Shown here: positions 21,834-34,060 of the stretch, in pieces
How the letters are laid out: each line of letters starts with the position of its first letter
How positions within the stretch are numbered: position 1 is the first letter of the stretch
NCBI RefSeq assembly: GCF_020921035.1
Contig: NC_063157.1
Location: forward strand, 4,154,001 to 4,218,000
From: Rhodamnia argentea
Taxonomy: Eukaryota; Streptophyta; Magnoliopsida; Myrtales; Myrtaceae
DNA length: 64,000 nucleotides
Direction: 5' to 3'
The notes under the pieces: generated by a model
The model's database searches: none
Seen by the model: the letters and a program-made list of their open reading frames with translations, nothing else
What the model was told of the DNA's origin: nothing
Position numbers and translations under genes: made by a program

Positions 21834-22819
21834 ATTTGAAAAATTCAACTTAAATTTAGGGAAACGGCACTAAATAGCCCTTGAACTTTGTCCTGCGTGC
21901 AATGTCGTACTTTAAAGATTAATTCTTTCAATTTGGTCATTGAAACTATTTTTGAATATTCGGTGCAATCATTTTATCTTATCGAATAATTGAAAATGTC
22001 GCTACAAGTTCCTAAGCTTTTGTGAAGTGTGCAATCTGATTTCTAATCACTTTACTTCCAATAACAAAGTCAAATAAGCCATTTGATATTATACACATGT
22101 TCTCGTAAGTCACATTATTGCCTGGAAATTTAGTTCATGATATCCATTTCTGCTAGTATAGGAATCACAAGATCATCTTTAAAAATGTCGACCAGAACGG
22201 ATATCGACGTCTTTGGCAATTCCTAGAAAACTGACGATCTTCTCCCACATCAGTCCACGAAAGACAAGGAAATGATGGTAGACTGGTGATCCTTACATTA
22301 GTAACATTAGTAGACGATATTTACATTATGCGGAAACGTCGGGTAGAAATTAAGATAAACTGCGTGCACGTACTCGTTCACATTATGCGTGAAGTTAGAT
22401 ATTTTATTATGTGCTTAAGAGCATCACTTGTCTACATAGTTTGGTGAACGATAAAAATTATTCTTTCACCGATTCATTTTTGTAAGCAATACAAACGAAA
22501 TTTCCAAACCATTCATTTTCCGTAAAATAAACGGACCCTTAATGACCTTTATTTGAATTTTTCTACAAACTCTATGTCCAACCATTAAGTAAACCTACTT
22601 GTATTTGAATTTTCTTGCACTTTGCGTGTGTATGTTTGCAAATTTACGAGTCTACTCGGACTTAGCAGTTTCCTCTCATCCCTACCAATTATACAACATA
22701 CAATTATCTGCATGACACCAGAAAGACAAAAGCAAAACTTCATCCAAATCAAGCGTAGCTTAATCAAAGCATAATCACGTCCGTTGCTTAATCCCATAAC
22801 ACAACAAGAAGCCTCTAAT
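21834..22819. other. Spacer between F-box and SSL pseudogene, unit C
   Basis: About 21855-22160 is a member of the dispersed repeat also at 430-620 and 1450-1750 ('acggcactaaatagcccttgaac', 'gtgcaatgtcgtac', 'cattttatct'). About 22630-22819 matches the SSL 3' flank of unit B. No gene is supported. Confidence 0.5.
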
Positions 22820-23757
22820 CTAATCTAATTTGAGGCGAAGGACGTAAGGATAGTGCAGGGAGCCACAGTCCAAGCAGTCGCCAATCTTGTTCCCACTCGA
22901 TATGAATGACAACTGCGGATCATAGTAATGTGCGACCGGTTTTCCCTCCAAGTCGACTTGAAAGACCCCGCTGTTCTTGTCCATCACCGGCCGCCTGTTG
23001 AAACACTCCAAGATCGCCGCTCCTTTTCTTATGAATGGGTACTTCAACAACAATTCGTTAAACATCGAGTTCCCCTGCAAAAAAAAAAGAACAGGAAATT
23101 TCTTATGTGATGTGGATGAAGATACAGTGCACCAAAGAAGCTCCTCAAATGGAGCATGCATGTTGAAGTTGACGGTGATCTACTCACCGAGGTGAGGGCA
23201 ATCGAGTAATGGCCTTCTCCATCGTATCTGATGTTGTCTGGATAACCCGGCAAACGGTCGATGAATGTGTCGGTTCGTCCCTTTCGCTCGCCATTTATGC
23301 AATACCTCCTGCACCTCCTCCTAAAGAACCCAGAACAAAGAAGAAGAAGAAGAAGACCCACTCGATCTCATCCATACTTTATAATTATTTAGTTTGGGAG
23401 GATTTTGGCTGAAGAAGTGATTGTGAACATCCCATTGAACTCACATGACAGTTTCACAGAAGATGGCGATGCTTTGGTCGGGAGAGAGAGCGACACCGTT
23501 GGCAAAGTAGAGATCCCGAGCTAGCACTTTACTTTAGTTTCTTTGGTCGCCGGGTCATAGCTCAAGAATCTCCCGTGCGGCCGACCCCCCAGAACGTCCC
23601 AAATGACTTCTTCTAAGGAGTACTTGTACGATGCGTTGGTGAAGTAAATCTTCCCGTCACGGGCCACATCCGCGGCGTCCGTGAGTTCGAACTTCACACC
23701 TTCCGCCTCATCCGTCAAAAGCTCGATGGTACCGTGTTTGCTCACACTCAGCAGCCC
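22820..23757 (-). pseudogene. Strictosidine synthase-like pseudogene (exons 2-4 only), unit C
   Basis: Three exons are recognisable with intact splice sites: 23445-23757, 23188-23320 and 22820-23074. They are orthologous to exons 2-4 of the unit B gene. Exon 2 is 313 nt instead of 308 because five bases (the TAAAG step near 23524-23530) are duplicated. This shifts the frame and gives a stop a few codons later (ATKETKVKC then stop). Exon 3 also has Ser where both intact copies have Trp (GHYSIAL for GHYWIAL). There is no proper exon 1, only the relic at 23800-23920. The remainder is well preserved ([33 protein letters not shown]), so loss was recent. Transcription would not give a full protein. 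Confidence 0.85.
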
Positions 23758-23799
23758 CTGTGGCAGATGACAGTTTCGACATTAATGCATCCTATCGAA

Positions 23800-23920
23800 A
23801 CAGTGTGGCTCATGTCGGTATAGAACTGTGGCTGCCAAAAGGAACCAAGATTGATGGAGAGCAGTCAGGGCCTTCAGCGAGCTTCTTTACTTCTAGGTGA
23901 GTCGGTTCTTGACTCGGACA
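23800..23920 (-). pseudogene. Relic of an SSL first exon (unit C)
   Basis: On the minus strand this reads GTCCGAGTCAAGAACCGACTC at 23900-23920, the SSL start with the ATG replaced. It then continues through CTATCAATCTTGG-like and 'gttctataccgacatgag' text to about 23800. That corresponds to the Pro-rich start and membrane segment of exon 1 (LAPILA...LYRHE). The second half of exon 1 and all of intron 1 are missing, so it abuts exon 2 at 23757. It resembles the relic at 13605-14004 more than the intact exon 1 at 12567-13007. Confidence 0.65.
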
Positions 23921-24706
23921 GTGTGGTGCAGTCGGAAGAGTTTAACTTTCATCGGACATGGATGTGATGAGGAGGTTTTAGCGGCTCGGCATCAGACAAA
24001 GCCGATGTTCCGGAGTCAGTGTTTCATCCGACTTTTGTTCTCGATTCTCAGTTGCAACAGTTGTCTCTCGCAAGAGCCGTGTCTGCTCTATGATCCAATT
24101 GGTGAGACTCGTTTGGTTCTTGACTAATGAGCAAAGCTGTCCACTGGTCTCATTGTCTTTAACATCAAAGGCTACCATCATTTGCGCTAGATTGAAACTG
24201 TCATAGAATACCCAAGATGCAATTGGGAAAGATGATTTCTACACCATGATTTTTTATACTATGAATTCTTCGGAATCATATTTGCAACAGGATACCGATT
24301 GAGATTTGGGAAATTTGGGCACAAATGCTAATCTCGGGAGGAAAGAAAAGGAGAGACTTAGGATTTGTCGTTCCAAAGTAGATGAATGCGCGGAATCTTT
24401 CTATGCACGACAATTCGCGCAGTCCTCCGAAGCTAGTTTTCGCACCAGACAATAGTAAATGATGATAATCATCCAGGGAGAGAATTGAGACATAAATATA
24501 GAGGCCTTACCGGTGTTACTACTCGTGTTTCAAATGCTGCAAAAGGAGTGGCGAACTCATCCAGTACGATGAGCTGAGTACAAGAACTATATACAAACTA
24601 TACATGAGCCAAACATAGTGTGAACGGTGGTCCGACTCCATCGGAACCAAGAAGAAATTCAGGGAACGAAAACGAAGCCAATACAGGTCCCTTCCTGATT
24701 CTCATC
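23921..24706. other. Unexplained shared module, unbroken copy
   Basis: The unit C copy of the module that is split by the retroelement in unit B. On the minus strand 23978-24181 is open for 67 residues: MMVAFDVKDNETSGQLCSLV, then KNQTSLTNWIIEQTRLLRET and TPEHRLC. Around 24375-24400 is the site equivalent to the copia insertion point. Around 24500-24600 a second conserved stretch ends in SSPLLLQHLK on the minus strand, matching 19940-20010. I do not recognise the family. Confidence 0.45.
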
Positions 24707-27700
24707 TCAAATGGCAACCTGCAAAAGTAAGCAACTCGGGAGGTTAAGTTCATCCTCGACGGAACTTGTAATGTGTTAGTATCGAGCGTATTCAAGATAG
24801 CGTATGCTTAGCAGAAGTTTCGATGATGGAAAAGAAATTGCTCAGAAAAATTAAACTTCTTAGGCGGCGATACCCGTAATCTGATGTTAATAGCATTTTC
24901 AACTGATTAATGCTTTCAGATATCAAACTTTCTTTAATTCAAAACCTGAGGAGTGAGGATAGTACCACACCACACGACAGCACATACAGAACATTGATTG
25001 TTCAAGAAACATTAGCATAACGGACTATGAAAAGGGCATCGTTAAGAACGAAAGTTTTACCACCCACCTGCAACTTATAAGTGTCTCCATGCAAAAATTT
25101 CCACGGACCTTCCTTTGAGCTTAATCTAGTAATGCACGGCATAGTTTTGTCAGAGACGGGCAAAACCAGAGTGGAACATGGATCAGAGATGCTAAAGAAT
25201 GCCGATGCTTACAAATTATGGAGAAAGAATAAGCACGAAAAGGAAGAATGCACTCCGCACCTTGCATATCCGGCTAATGTGCGCAAGCCCATGAAAAGAG
25301 TTAATCCAGACCAGACTCCCGAAAGACCGACAATGGATGGAGCGTAAAGCAAAAACACAGAAGATGCTGCACCCGTGGCCATCTGCCCATCATCGGTGTC
25401 AAATTATCAGAAGACGTGCTAAATAAGTAGTACGAGAACAACCAAGTCAGATCTCAGACATGCAATTTGCTAGTTGAGAGACTCATTTACCATAGACCAA
25501 GCTGCGTACGAGAAGTCTGACACGCCGTAATGGAGACCGTCGAAAATATAAGCTAGAGCGTTGATCGGTTGGCTGGCGCTTACAAACTACATAGATTGAA
25601 GTTAGAATCAATGTAACTGAAAATAAGAGCTAATTTTAAATAAACACCCCAGACGAACGGTAGGCAGGAAGCGTACCAATAAGCCTGATCCAACAATTTT
25701 TAGTACTTGTGCGTCCTTGGTGAACAAAGTTGCCAAAGAATTAAATGACAGTCCCAACAACAGAGCTAGGGACACACCGGTAATTAGTCCTGTCTGGAGG
25801 AAACTTACCATGAGTCATGAAACATGAAGCCTAAAGGAAATCAAATCTAGGTTAAGTACAAGGTAGAAACCACAATTCGGCGATCTGTCCAAATATGTTA
25901 CCTTAAGAGCCAAGAATGCGATTTTCTTTACAGCGGTATAGTCACCTTTTGCAAATGAACTCGCAATCATAGCCTAAGAAGGGAACCAGATTTAGCTGAT
26001 GATTCAGTATAGTTATCTTGATGCGCACACTATTCAGGTAAAGTGGAAGACATCAATATAAAACTGGAGATTCATTTCAAAATTAACAACAACGACATCG
26101 AGTAAGATTCAAAAAGAATACAAATCCAAAGAGATAAATGAATCAAAAGTCCTACATCTTGTAGCAAAAGTGCAACCAAATGTTAAAGTTTTTAAAACAT
26201 ACATTCAAGTCTTAAAAGATATTCAAAAAAAGGCGATTGAGTATTTTCGATTGTTTACAAGTTTAAGAACTTTTAGTGCACTTATTCCATCCAGTTAATC
26301 AATTGGATAACATACAGGATAGACGAATGAGTCCGGTACATTTTTTCCAGCTTAGAATTGCTCAGAGGACGAGTTGTGTTTCAGGAAAGGGAATTCACCA
26401 TCTCAGAAGTTGCAACTATATTTTAGGTCGAGTTAAAGGTCCTCAAATTTTTTTCTCTTTCTATCATTCCTATTGAAGGGAATCAATTATCCAAAGCCGG
26501 ACTGAAATATATAATCTGTTTTGGGGAGGCATATTGCACCGAGAGTCAATTTTCAATGAACAGAAAAATATGGTATCCACATAAACTAATTTCCCATAAT
26601 CGGCATGCATATTTATCAGGAAAGAGACTCATTCATGAATGAGGGAAAAGGTGGAAAACTTGGTGAACATTCCAACTTCAGATAAGCACATTGTTGAAGA
26701 TTGCTTACCTGGCCTGCTGCTGCTTGCGCATCGACAAGGAGGGAAACGGACAACCAGACTTGCAAGCAAATCTGATGTGCAGCCATGGCTAATGCGCCCT
26801 GACGAGCAGCCATAGATGTGCTCAAAGTTATGGTCATCACAGCAGCCATAGTTCTCCCTAGAAGAAAGCCACCTGAGCAGAATGGCTTATTGGTTAGAAA
26901 CTTAGAACATCTATCTTTGGTGACTCTTAATAATGACAATGTACTAATACGATAGAACGAGCAATGATTCAGGAGGCTGTTTCTCTTGTAAGACCATAAT
27001 ACAACAGTTGTTCCGGGAAAAATGTCGGAGTCAATGTAAGGATCCACATACCAGATTTCAGATAGTCGCCAAAATGCAAATTGTGTGCATTGGGAAGTGA
27101 CAAGACAGTCCTCTTGTTAAGATGCCAAACCATAAGAAAGGCAACAATGTATCTGCAGAAAAAGAATATCAGCATGGTCATTTACGTGATATATGAGAGA
27201 AGTCTGGGCAGTAATAGAAAGAGTTACATACTGAGACAAAACTGTAGAAATGGCAGCACCAGTCACGCCGAAGCGGAAATAGTACATCAACAGTGGAAAG
27301 AAGAATACAGCAGAGAAGTTGCCTAAACCTGTTGATAGAGTTCCACATCAGTTAGTAAAATGGAAATGGATAAAAGCATAACAAATGAGATTTTGATCGT
27401 TTGTCAATAACAAATCATTTCAAGATACAAACTGCTCACACATATTCACATCCTGATCACACTACCAAAAACTCTGAACGTTATAAATGACCTCCATTAT
27501 GTTTTTTTCAATGTAACTTCATACGGTAAACCGAATCCTTGCCTAGAGACAGAACGGGTGTTTTTGTATCCTTGAAGCCACGAAATATGCCCTGAACGGC
27601 CAAATACACGACGACAGCCGGAGCACCGATAGCTCTTAATTTGAGAAAGTTTTCCGCTTGTACGCGCATAGAAGAACCCTGTTCAAAATGTGAAAGCTTT

Positions 27701-29529
27701 TGAATGCTGTCACTAGTCAAAGAGGAAAGACATTGAACACAGAATAGAAGACTCGGGGGCCATTTGGAACCAGAGATCTACTCTGAGTGCAGTGTGACTA
27801 CCGAGGATCAAGAAAGTTCCACTCACTGATGATATGCCCATCACGTCGAGAAACAATCCTGAGCCGAAGTACAAAGCCAGTGCCTCAAAGACACCAATTG
27901 CTACTGCTAACAATAAGGCAGTAGATACTGAAGGCAGCACCTTTCTTTCATATGCTGCGTTTTGATGCTGACCACCTGTGCGTTGGGAAATTCGAACTGA
28001 GCATGCAACTGAATTTCCAGCAATATCAATCTCTCTTTTCTGGTGAGACGGTACTTACCTGGAGCTGAATTGTCGCCTGCACTCCTAGAAATGTCTTCAG
28101 CCACGAATGAAGTTGCGACGCTTAAGAGAGGAATATTAAAAACCTTAGACACGATGTTGAAGATCGACATAGAAACGCCTGCTGACGCTAACTCCAGAGG
28201 TCCTTTTCGTCAGAACACATGAGAGATTTTGGCGTTATGCATATATTTTAAGGAAGTAATATCAGGTAAAAATCTTGAAGGAAAATGTATCGAGGCAAGT
28301 TCAATTCACAGGGAAGAGAAAACAGATAGAAGAAAGGGTAAAATTATGGAACCGATTTGACAAATGTATAACCAGGAAGCCGCTCTGATGTCTAATATGA
28401 AGCACAATGACTACTAACTCTATAAGTTTTCATGATGTAGCTATTAAGTAGTGTAACAACTTCCTATGACCGATGCTATCTATCCTGCTGGTAAGACTCC
28501 TAGAAGGCACATATTTGAGGAGTGTAGGGCACTAACATGAAACTAGGCTTAGCTTAACAGACAAAACCATCCAAGTAAGAGAAAGGATGTACCAAGTCTA
28601 CCGATGTAAGCTGTTTCCATCAATTGCGCTAAAGGCTCAATTGCTTGTCCAGCAATTGCCGGTAAAGAGAGCATTATCAGCTCAGTCTGGAGATTTTGGG
28701 AGTCTGTTGAATGTTGTGTCAACTCACTGCAGGAATCAACGACCCAGTGGGTGGAAAATCAGTCCTAAGAAAAATTTCAGGTGATAAAGATTCATATGGC
28801 AGCACCTATTTCTCCAAATATGACACCCAAAGCAAATACAGGGTCAGGTGCTCACCAAATACAGTGAAGTCCGACACCTTCATTTTACTCATATCAAGTT
28901 GACATGCCTTTGTGTTTCCGAAATCTCCCCCACCACTACCTAAAATCCGGTCAAATCTACCCAATTATTCCAAATTTGGATTTTTGAATGGGATGACCCT
29001 TTATGGCCAGACGAGAAAGAGATGACTTTGTCATGTTAAGGTCACATTGGACACCAGAGGAAGTAGTATTACCATAACCAAAAGCAAGTACTCATACATG
29101 TCCAAATACCATGAAAAAGAATGAACACATTGCAAGAAGTGCTTCGGCATCAAAATGTCAGGTGCGGAAACTAATGAAAGAGGGAACAATTGCAGGTAGT
29201 GATAAAAAGAAAGGGGTAATAAAGTTTATAGCTACTGAGCCATACTCATGCAGTGCACTTCCATTGGTTGACGCCGAGATATCTTCAAGATAAGTATCTG
29301 TATGCAATTCAAAATCCAATGCTTGCTGATCGCTGATCGACCGGCAACGCCTGGAAACGCCACGGAAGCTCGATAATCTCCTCTTGTTCACCAAGGAATG
29401 GCCACCGGCTTGAGCGACTTCTGATCTGTTGAAGGGCAATTCGCGGCTCAAATTCACAAACGGCCTTCTCTCCCTCTCCTTGCCGGCCACACCCCAGCGA
29501 GGTGCATTGGTGAACTGAGCAACTGCCAT
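24707..29529 (-). CDS. DTX45: MATE-family transporter, plastid DETOXIFICATION 45-like, 14 exons
   Basis: Exons from the 5' end: 29246-29529, 28593-28726, 28059-28202, 27827-27975, 27543-27678, 27232-27328, 27052-27152, 26709-26872, 25902-25973, 25677-25793, 25491-25586, 25261-25382, 25068-25125 and 24707-24718. All phases agree, giving 1686 nt and 561 residues. The first about 90 residues are Arg/Ser-rich like a plastid transit peptide (MAVAQFTNAPRWGVAGKERE). The MatE core follows: ELIMLSLPAIAGQAIEPLAQ, METAYIGRLG, SMSIFNIVSKVFNIPLLSVA, GIFRGFKDTKTPVLSLG, NFSAVFFFPLLMYYFRFGVT, GFLLGRTMAAVMTITLSTSM, AMAAHQICLQVWLSVSLLVD, NALAYIFDGLHYGVSDFSYA. MATE proteins have about 12 membrane helices and export organic molecules by cation antiport. 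This clade includes EDS5 relatives, but its own substrate is not known to me. Intron 5 begins GC, not GT. The last exon of four codons (VAI-stop) is uncertain: without that splice the frame runs on to a TGA at 25002-25004. Confidence 0.87.
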
Positions 29530-30037
29530 AACTATAGAGGTACAGAGGAGTTGTAGGTTCAGCAAGCAAGAAACACCAAAGGCAGACCCTGTCTGTGAAT
29601 GAGAGGGAATCACCTTACATTTTAGACTAAACTGGACTCCTAATCATGCACTCTAAAAATGGACATATCAGAGTGACATTGCCTGATATAGACAGAAACT
29701 TGCCTGCTCATTAATATCTTGGTGTGTCCTTTAGAAAATGAAGTTCGAGTAATTAGCCCAAAATCAACTTTTCGTATTTCACTTATGGAGCTCAATAATG
29801 CAAGAAAGCTACAGAAAGTGAACGAAAACAGAAGATGGGAAAGAGAAAAGAAAGCTCCGCCACTTGATTGAGCAATGTGGTTCGACCCTTTAACAATCTC
29901 CTCAATCCAAGCAAGTCCGACACGGGAAATCTCGTTGTTCTTTCCTCATTTTATCCGAAAACTGAGAACATGATCAAGAAATAAGGACCGGTGAAGCCAC
30001 ATTCTTGCGCCAAATCACTTTGAAAACATCAAAGGAC

Positions 30038-30042
<5 letters not shown>

Positions 30043-30068
<26 letters not shown>
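30043..30068. repeat. (GA)n microsatellite
   Basis: About thirteen uninterrupted GA/AG units (CT on the MATE-sense strand), roughly 520 bases upstream of the MATE start codon, a common place for CT-rich stretches in plant promoters and leaders. Confidence 0.9.
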
Positions 30069-33000
30069 CAATGAGCATACCTCCTGTGACTCTGAGCAGT
30101 CTTTAGCAATGCCTCCCGTGACTCGGAGCTTTTTATTTCAACTTCTCTCTGGATGATAACGTGGCGCTCGGAAGAGGTTTTCCAACAGAAAACTGTAGAC
30201 AACGTGGGACTGGGACCCTCCAATCTTGGTGAGTGTCGTTGGAGAGCATAATGCAACTGCAACTTACAGTTACCACGTAATGCAAGAAAAACTCTTGTGC
30301 GTACGAACTCCAGTTTGGCGAGTTCAACCTAAGTTAATTGCATCTTACCAGATTAAACCATTAGTTTTGGTGTCACCTGCACTCGGCGTACGCAATAATT
30401 TCCCTCGATTTAACCATATCGGTAAGTTCATGGCTCGGCAATAGGAGCAAGCACGGTTCCAAATAAAATAGAAAATCGGAGAACTGGACCGATGAAAAAG
30501 CGATTGGCGGGAGGTTATGATGCACCATTTCGCAATTACCCAACTTAGTTAACTCTTGCTCGATCTGCTCTATCCCAACAACATTGCATTGCCTAGTTAA
30601 GAAACATTAGGCCAACCGTCCTAAAAATTTAAGTTATCGTATAAAGGCGTGTTTTAATATCTTAATTATTCTATCATTCCCCATCACGAATATTCAATTG
30701 GAGAGTCAAATACGGTCCGAAGAGATTTGAACTCGAGACCAACCTCCCGTTCTGATATCACGTGCAGTGATAATGAAGCAAAGAATATTATATTTCTCTG
30801 TCAATCATAACTCTCGACTAAGACACTGTTGGCGCGCTCTTCTCTCCACGACTGTTTGGGTGGGGGGCCATAAATTAAAGAGACAAACTAAACGCCAATA
30901 ATGACTTGCCACTTGCCACCATCCCTTTCCTAGTCCACCACCCAAAGCCGAACGGCAAGGAAAAAAGGCTTGAGATCGAGAGGTTGGCCATGGCATTTGC
31001 GTTTTCCTTCACAAGTTTTTTTTTTGGGGGGGCTTCTTGGATTGAGGGGTTGGGACCAAAGGAAGGAAGAGAAGGAAAAAAAAAAAAAAAGAGCCCACAA
31101 ATTTTATTTTTTTTTGGTGCCTCCATGTGATTCTCTTGGGTCAATCATTTGCTCTCCCCCCCCTAATTAGTTGGAGGGTCTTGTTTCGAGCCACGTTTGA
31201 TCACATGCAAAATGGACTCGTGGGGCTGTCAACCATAAATCAAATTGCAACTTTTTTTCCTTTCTTTTGAAATGAGAGGTTTTGTTGGGACTCGTTCATT
31301 CTAATTGAGGAGAGACATGTGGGGATACAACCATTAAGTCTTTGCTGACTTGATTAAAAGTTTTGGGTGATGCTTCAACAACCCACTTTTGAAAGGACAC
31401 CCTTTATTTATTACTTACATCGTATTTTGATGGGTTCGTTTTTTAACACCGAATGCCTCCTTCTTTTTTTTTTTTTTTTTCTTTCGACGTGGTCGGGTAA
31501 ATGAAGGCGGATTTACGAAATTGATATGCTGAACGATGCGGCTTATTGCGAATGAGTACATAAAAAGAGAATGCGGTCACGTTAAAAAATTGCAATCATA
31601 ATGTGTTAATTTCGTATATATCTTACTTAATTGTCAAAATAACGGGTTCAGCCGAAGATAGGTGGATTTAAATCTGAAGAGGGCTTCATTCAACTTTTCC
31701 CCAAAAGAGAATTTATTGGCCAATCGTACGGTCCTGTCCACCACGTGGGAGTGAGTGAGTGAGCTGTGCCTGGGCCATGGCACGTGTGCGCCATGCGAAA
31801 AAATTGGGTTGGCCACGTGGCGGTGGGATTGCGATCCTCTCCATTCACTTCACATGGATCGACACGTGTCCCGCGAATCACGAGGAAAATCCGATCTTAA
31901 AGTGGCCTAAACATGGAAATTAACTGTATTGTGTTCTTTTAAGCGGTGTCTTAACAATCGTAATCGACCTGTTTGTAAGAGATATTTGGTGTTTCTGTAT
32001 GTTTAAACAATACGCATATTTATATTGCCCTTAATCGAATTAGATATAAAAAAAATCAGAAAAAATATCCTAAATATCCCTTGACGATATTAAATATCTC
32101 TAACATCTTCCTTCAAATTCGTGTGCCTAAATCACTTTGAGTTTGAATCAATGTTGGATCAACAGCGGGGCGGTGTATGAGGCAGCATCTATCGGCTCTA
32201 GGTATTCTTTTTTTTTTTTTTTTGGGGGGTCAAAGGATCTAAGTAGTGAAAGTGGTGAGTCCGATGGTAGTGTCGACATATCGAAATGAGAGTGAAAAGT
32301 CGAGATCGGATGCATTTTAGCGAACAACATGCGTCATTGCGGTAGACTTTGTTGTCGGGATAGTAACTTAACATACACGGTCGATATGGCTTGGCGTGGC
32401 TATAGTAAGCGAAAATAAGCGAGACACTGCGGGGCGAAGATTACAGTGCGAAAATGCCTCTTCGCAAGTCGAAAAATACTTTCGTGGAAAAGCTCAACTT
32501 GGTGACACGTCGCCAACATTGTAAACAACCACCGTAGCACTTGATCATATGCAAACGAGGCGCTCGAGTGAGCTAACAAGAGCATTCTAGTAGAATATGA
32601 GCGGGAAATTTCGTCAAATTGAATTTGACCATTTTGTATAAAGTTCTTCGATCTAGAGCCATTGTGTATAATTCGCGATTTACCACGTAGGACAGAACGA
32701 AAAGGATGGAATCGAGCAAAGCTAACAAGTTGCGGGACGAAACTGCACATGGGAACAAAATCCGGGGGCGAGATGTTGGATTTCACCCGAAAGAGCAGCC
32801 ATGTGAAATCGCGCTTTGAAAATGAAAGGCGATTTGAATTCTGACGTGGGCCTAAAGATCTAAGCAGCCAATTAGGCCCATTAATTGCTTTTAGACTTGT
32901 AGTGGGCCGAAATAGCATCATCAATGAACTTCATATTTGGGCCTACAAGACCCAAAAACCATTTTTCAATGCACATTTTGACCCCCACAATAATAATAAT

Positions 33001-33169
33001 AACAATAATAATCTAATCTCATCCAGGCCTAGCCCATACTAGGGATTACCTTCCTGACACGGCCAACAGACTATACTACGCTGTGATCCTGACCTTTTTC
33101 CACTATTAAGATAAGGTGATTTTTGACCAAAGAAAGGATAAGGTGATAATCTCTTTTGGGGACTATAGT

Positions 33170-34060
33170 CAGCTCGTTCTCATCAATGGCATTGACATTA
33201 AGCAGCTCCGGTATAAGATATCTTCGGATCGCCAACTGGGGCCGTGCATGGACGGAGGAGGCGACGGACGGAGATGAGATTCGCCCATCGAAGAAACGGG
33301 GATGAATTTCTTTGGCAGAAGCTTCAGCACCCTTCTACGAATCTGTCCGGTAGAAGGTTCGCCGGCCGTCGGACGGAATGATCCTCGAGAGGCCCGGCGG
33401 CAATAAAGCTTAAACTAAACGAGTCCGAGTCAATAGAATTAGGCTAATCAGAAAAGGTAGGGGTTCTAATTGAAAGTCCTTGTCATCGTAATGAAGCCGG
33501 AATGGGGCTAATAAGACCCGCCGGTCCATGAGCGAATGGATTTCAATTCGAAGGCACTACTCATTACTCTTAATTGACAATTTGATCCGCCAATCAAGGC
33601 TACAAAAACTGACGAAGAGTCCCGCACGATTGATGCTTCTCCGAGGTCTTGAATTGAACGGGATGTTTGAATTCCGTGAGGCATACGATACGACTCGACC
33701 TCATCATCTGGGAATGCTTTCGTTTTGCGGAGTTCATCTTATCTTTCTGCCGGCAGCCATAAGACTGCTCCACCGTAGTTAAGATCTTGACCAGCTTTCA
33801 TTTTTCCTCTGGGGTTCCTAGATAATTTTTTTCGAACCTTAAATGGATCCGTTCATGTCGGATGTCTACGGTTGATATCCAATCCACATTTAAAGTTATT
33901 GTAATCTGGTACACTCTACTTGTTCACCTGTATCGATTTGGGGTATGGTCAGTCCATCGGGAAGATCACCCTCCCAATCCAAACCTTACCCCGAAATAAT
34001 CGGGGCTTTACCGAAGCCGAAGAAATGAAATGACTTGACTAAGACTAAGACGAAAAGGTT
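33170..34060. other. Candidate organelle-derived insertion (unproven)
   Basis: About 900 bases without the A/T runs that fill the surrounding DNA and with noticeably higher GC. The style ('gtccggtagaaggttcgccggccg', 'ccccgaaataatcggggctttaccgaagcc') resembles plant mitochondrial intergenic sequence. A plus-strand frame at 33528-33782 (84 codons) has no family I recognise. This is an impression only; no organelle gene can be named. Confidence 0.25.

Noticed and set aside
29158-29613. An upstream extension of MATE exon 1 (MIPSHSQTG...)
   Set aside because: The plastid-transit-like start MAVAQF at 29529 fits the family better, and the 3' tail of that frame lies beyond the exon 1 donor.
32400-32924. 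A 174-codon minus-strand open frame
   Set aside because: Its composition looks like translated non-coding repeat sequence. There is no domain, no paralogue and no splice context. It probably lies in old retroelement debris.
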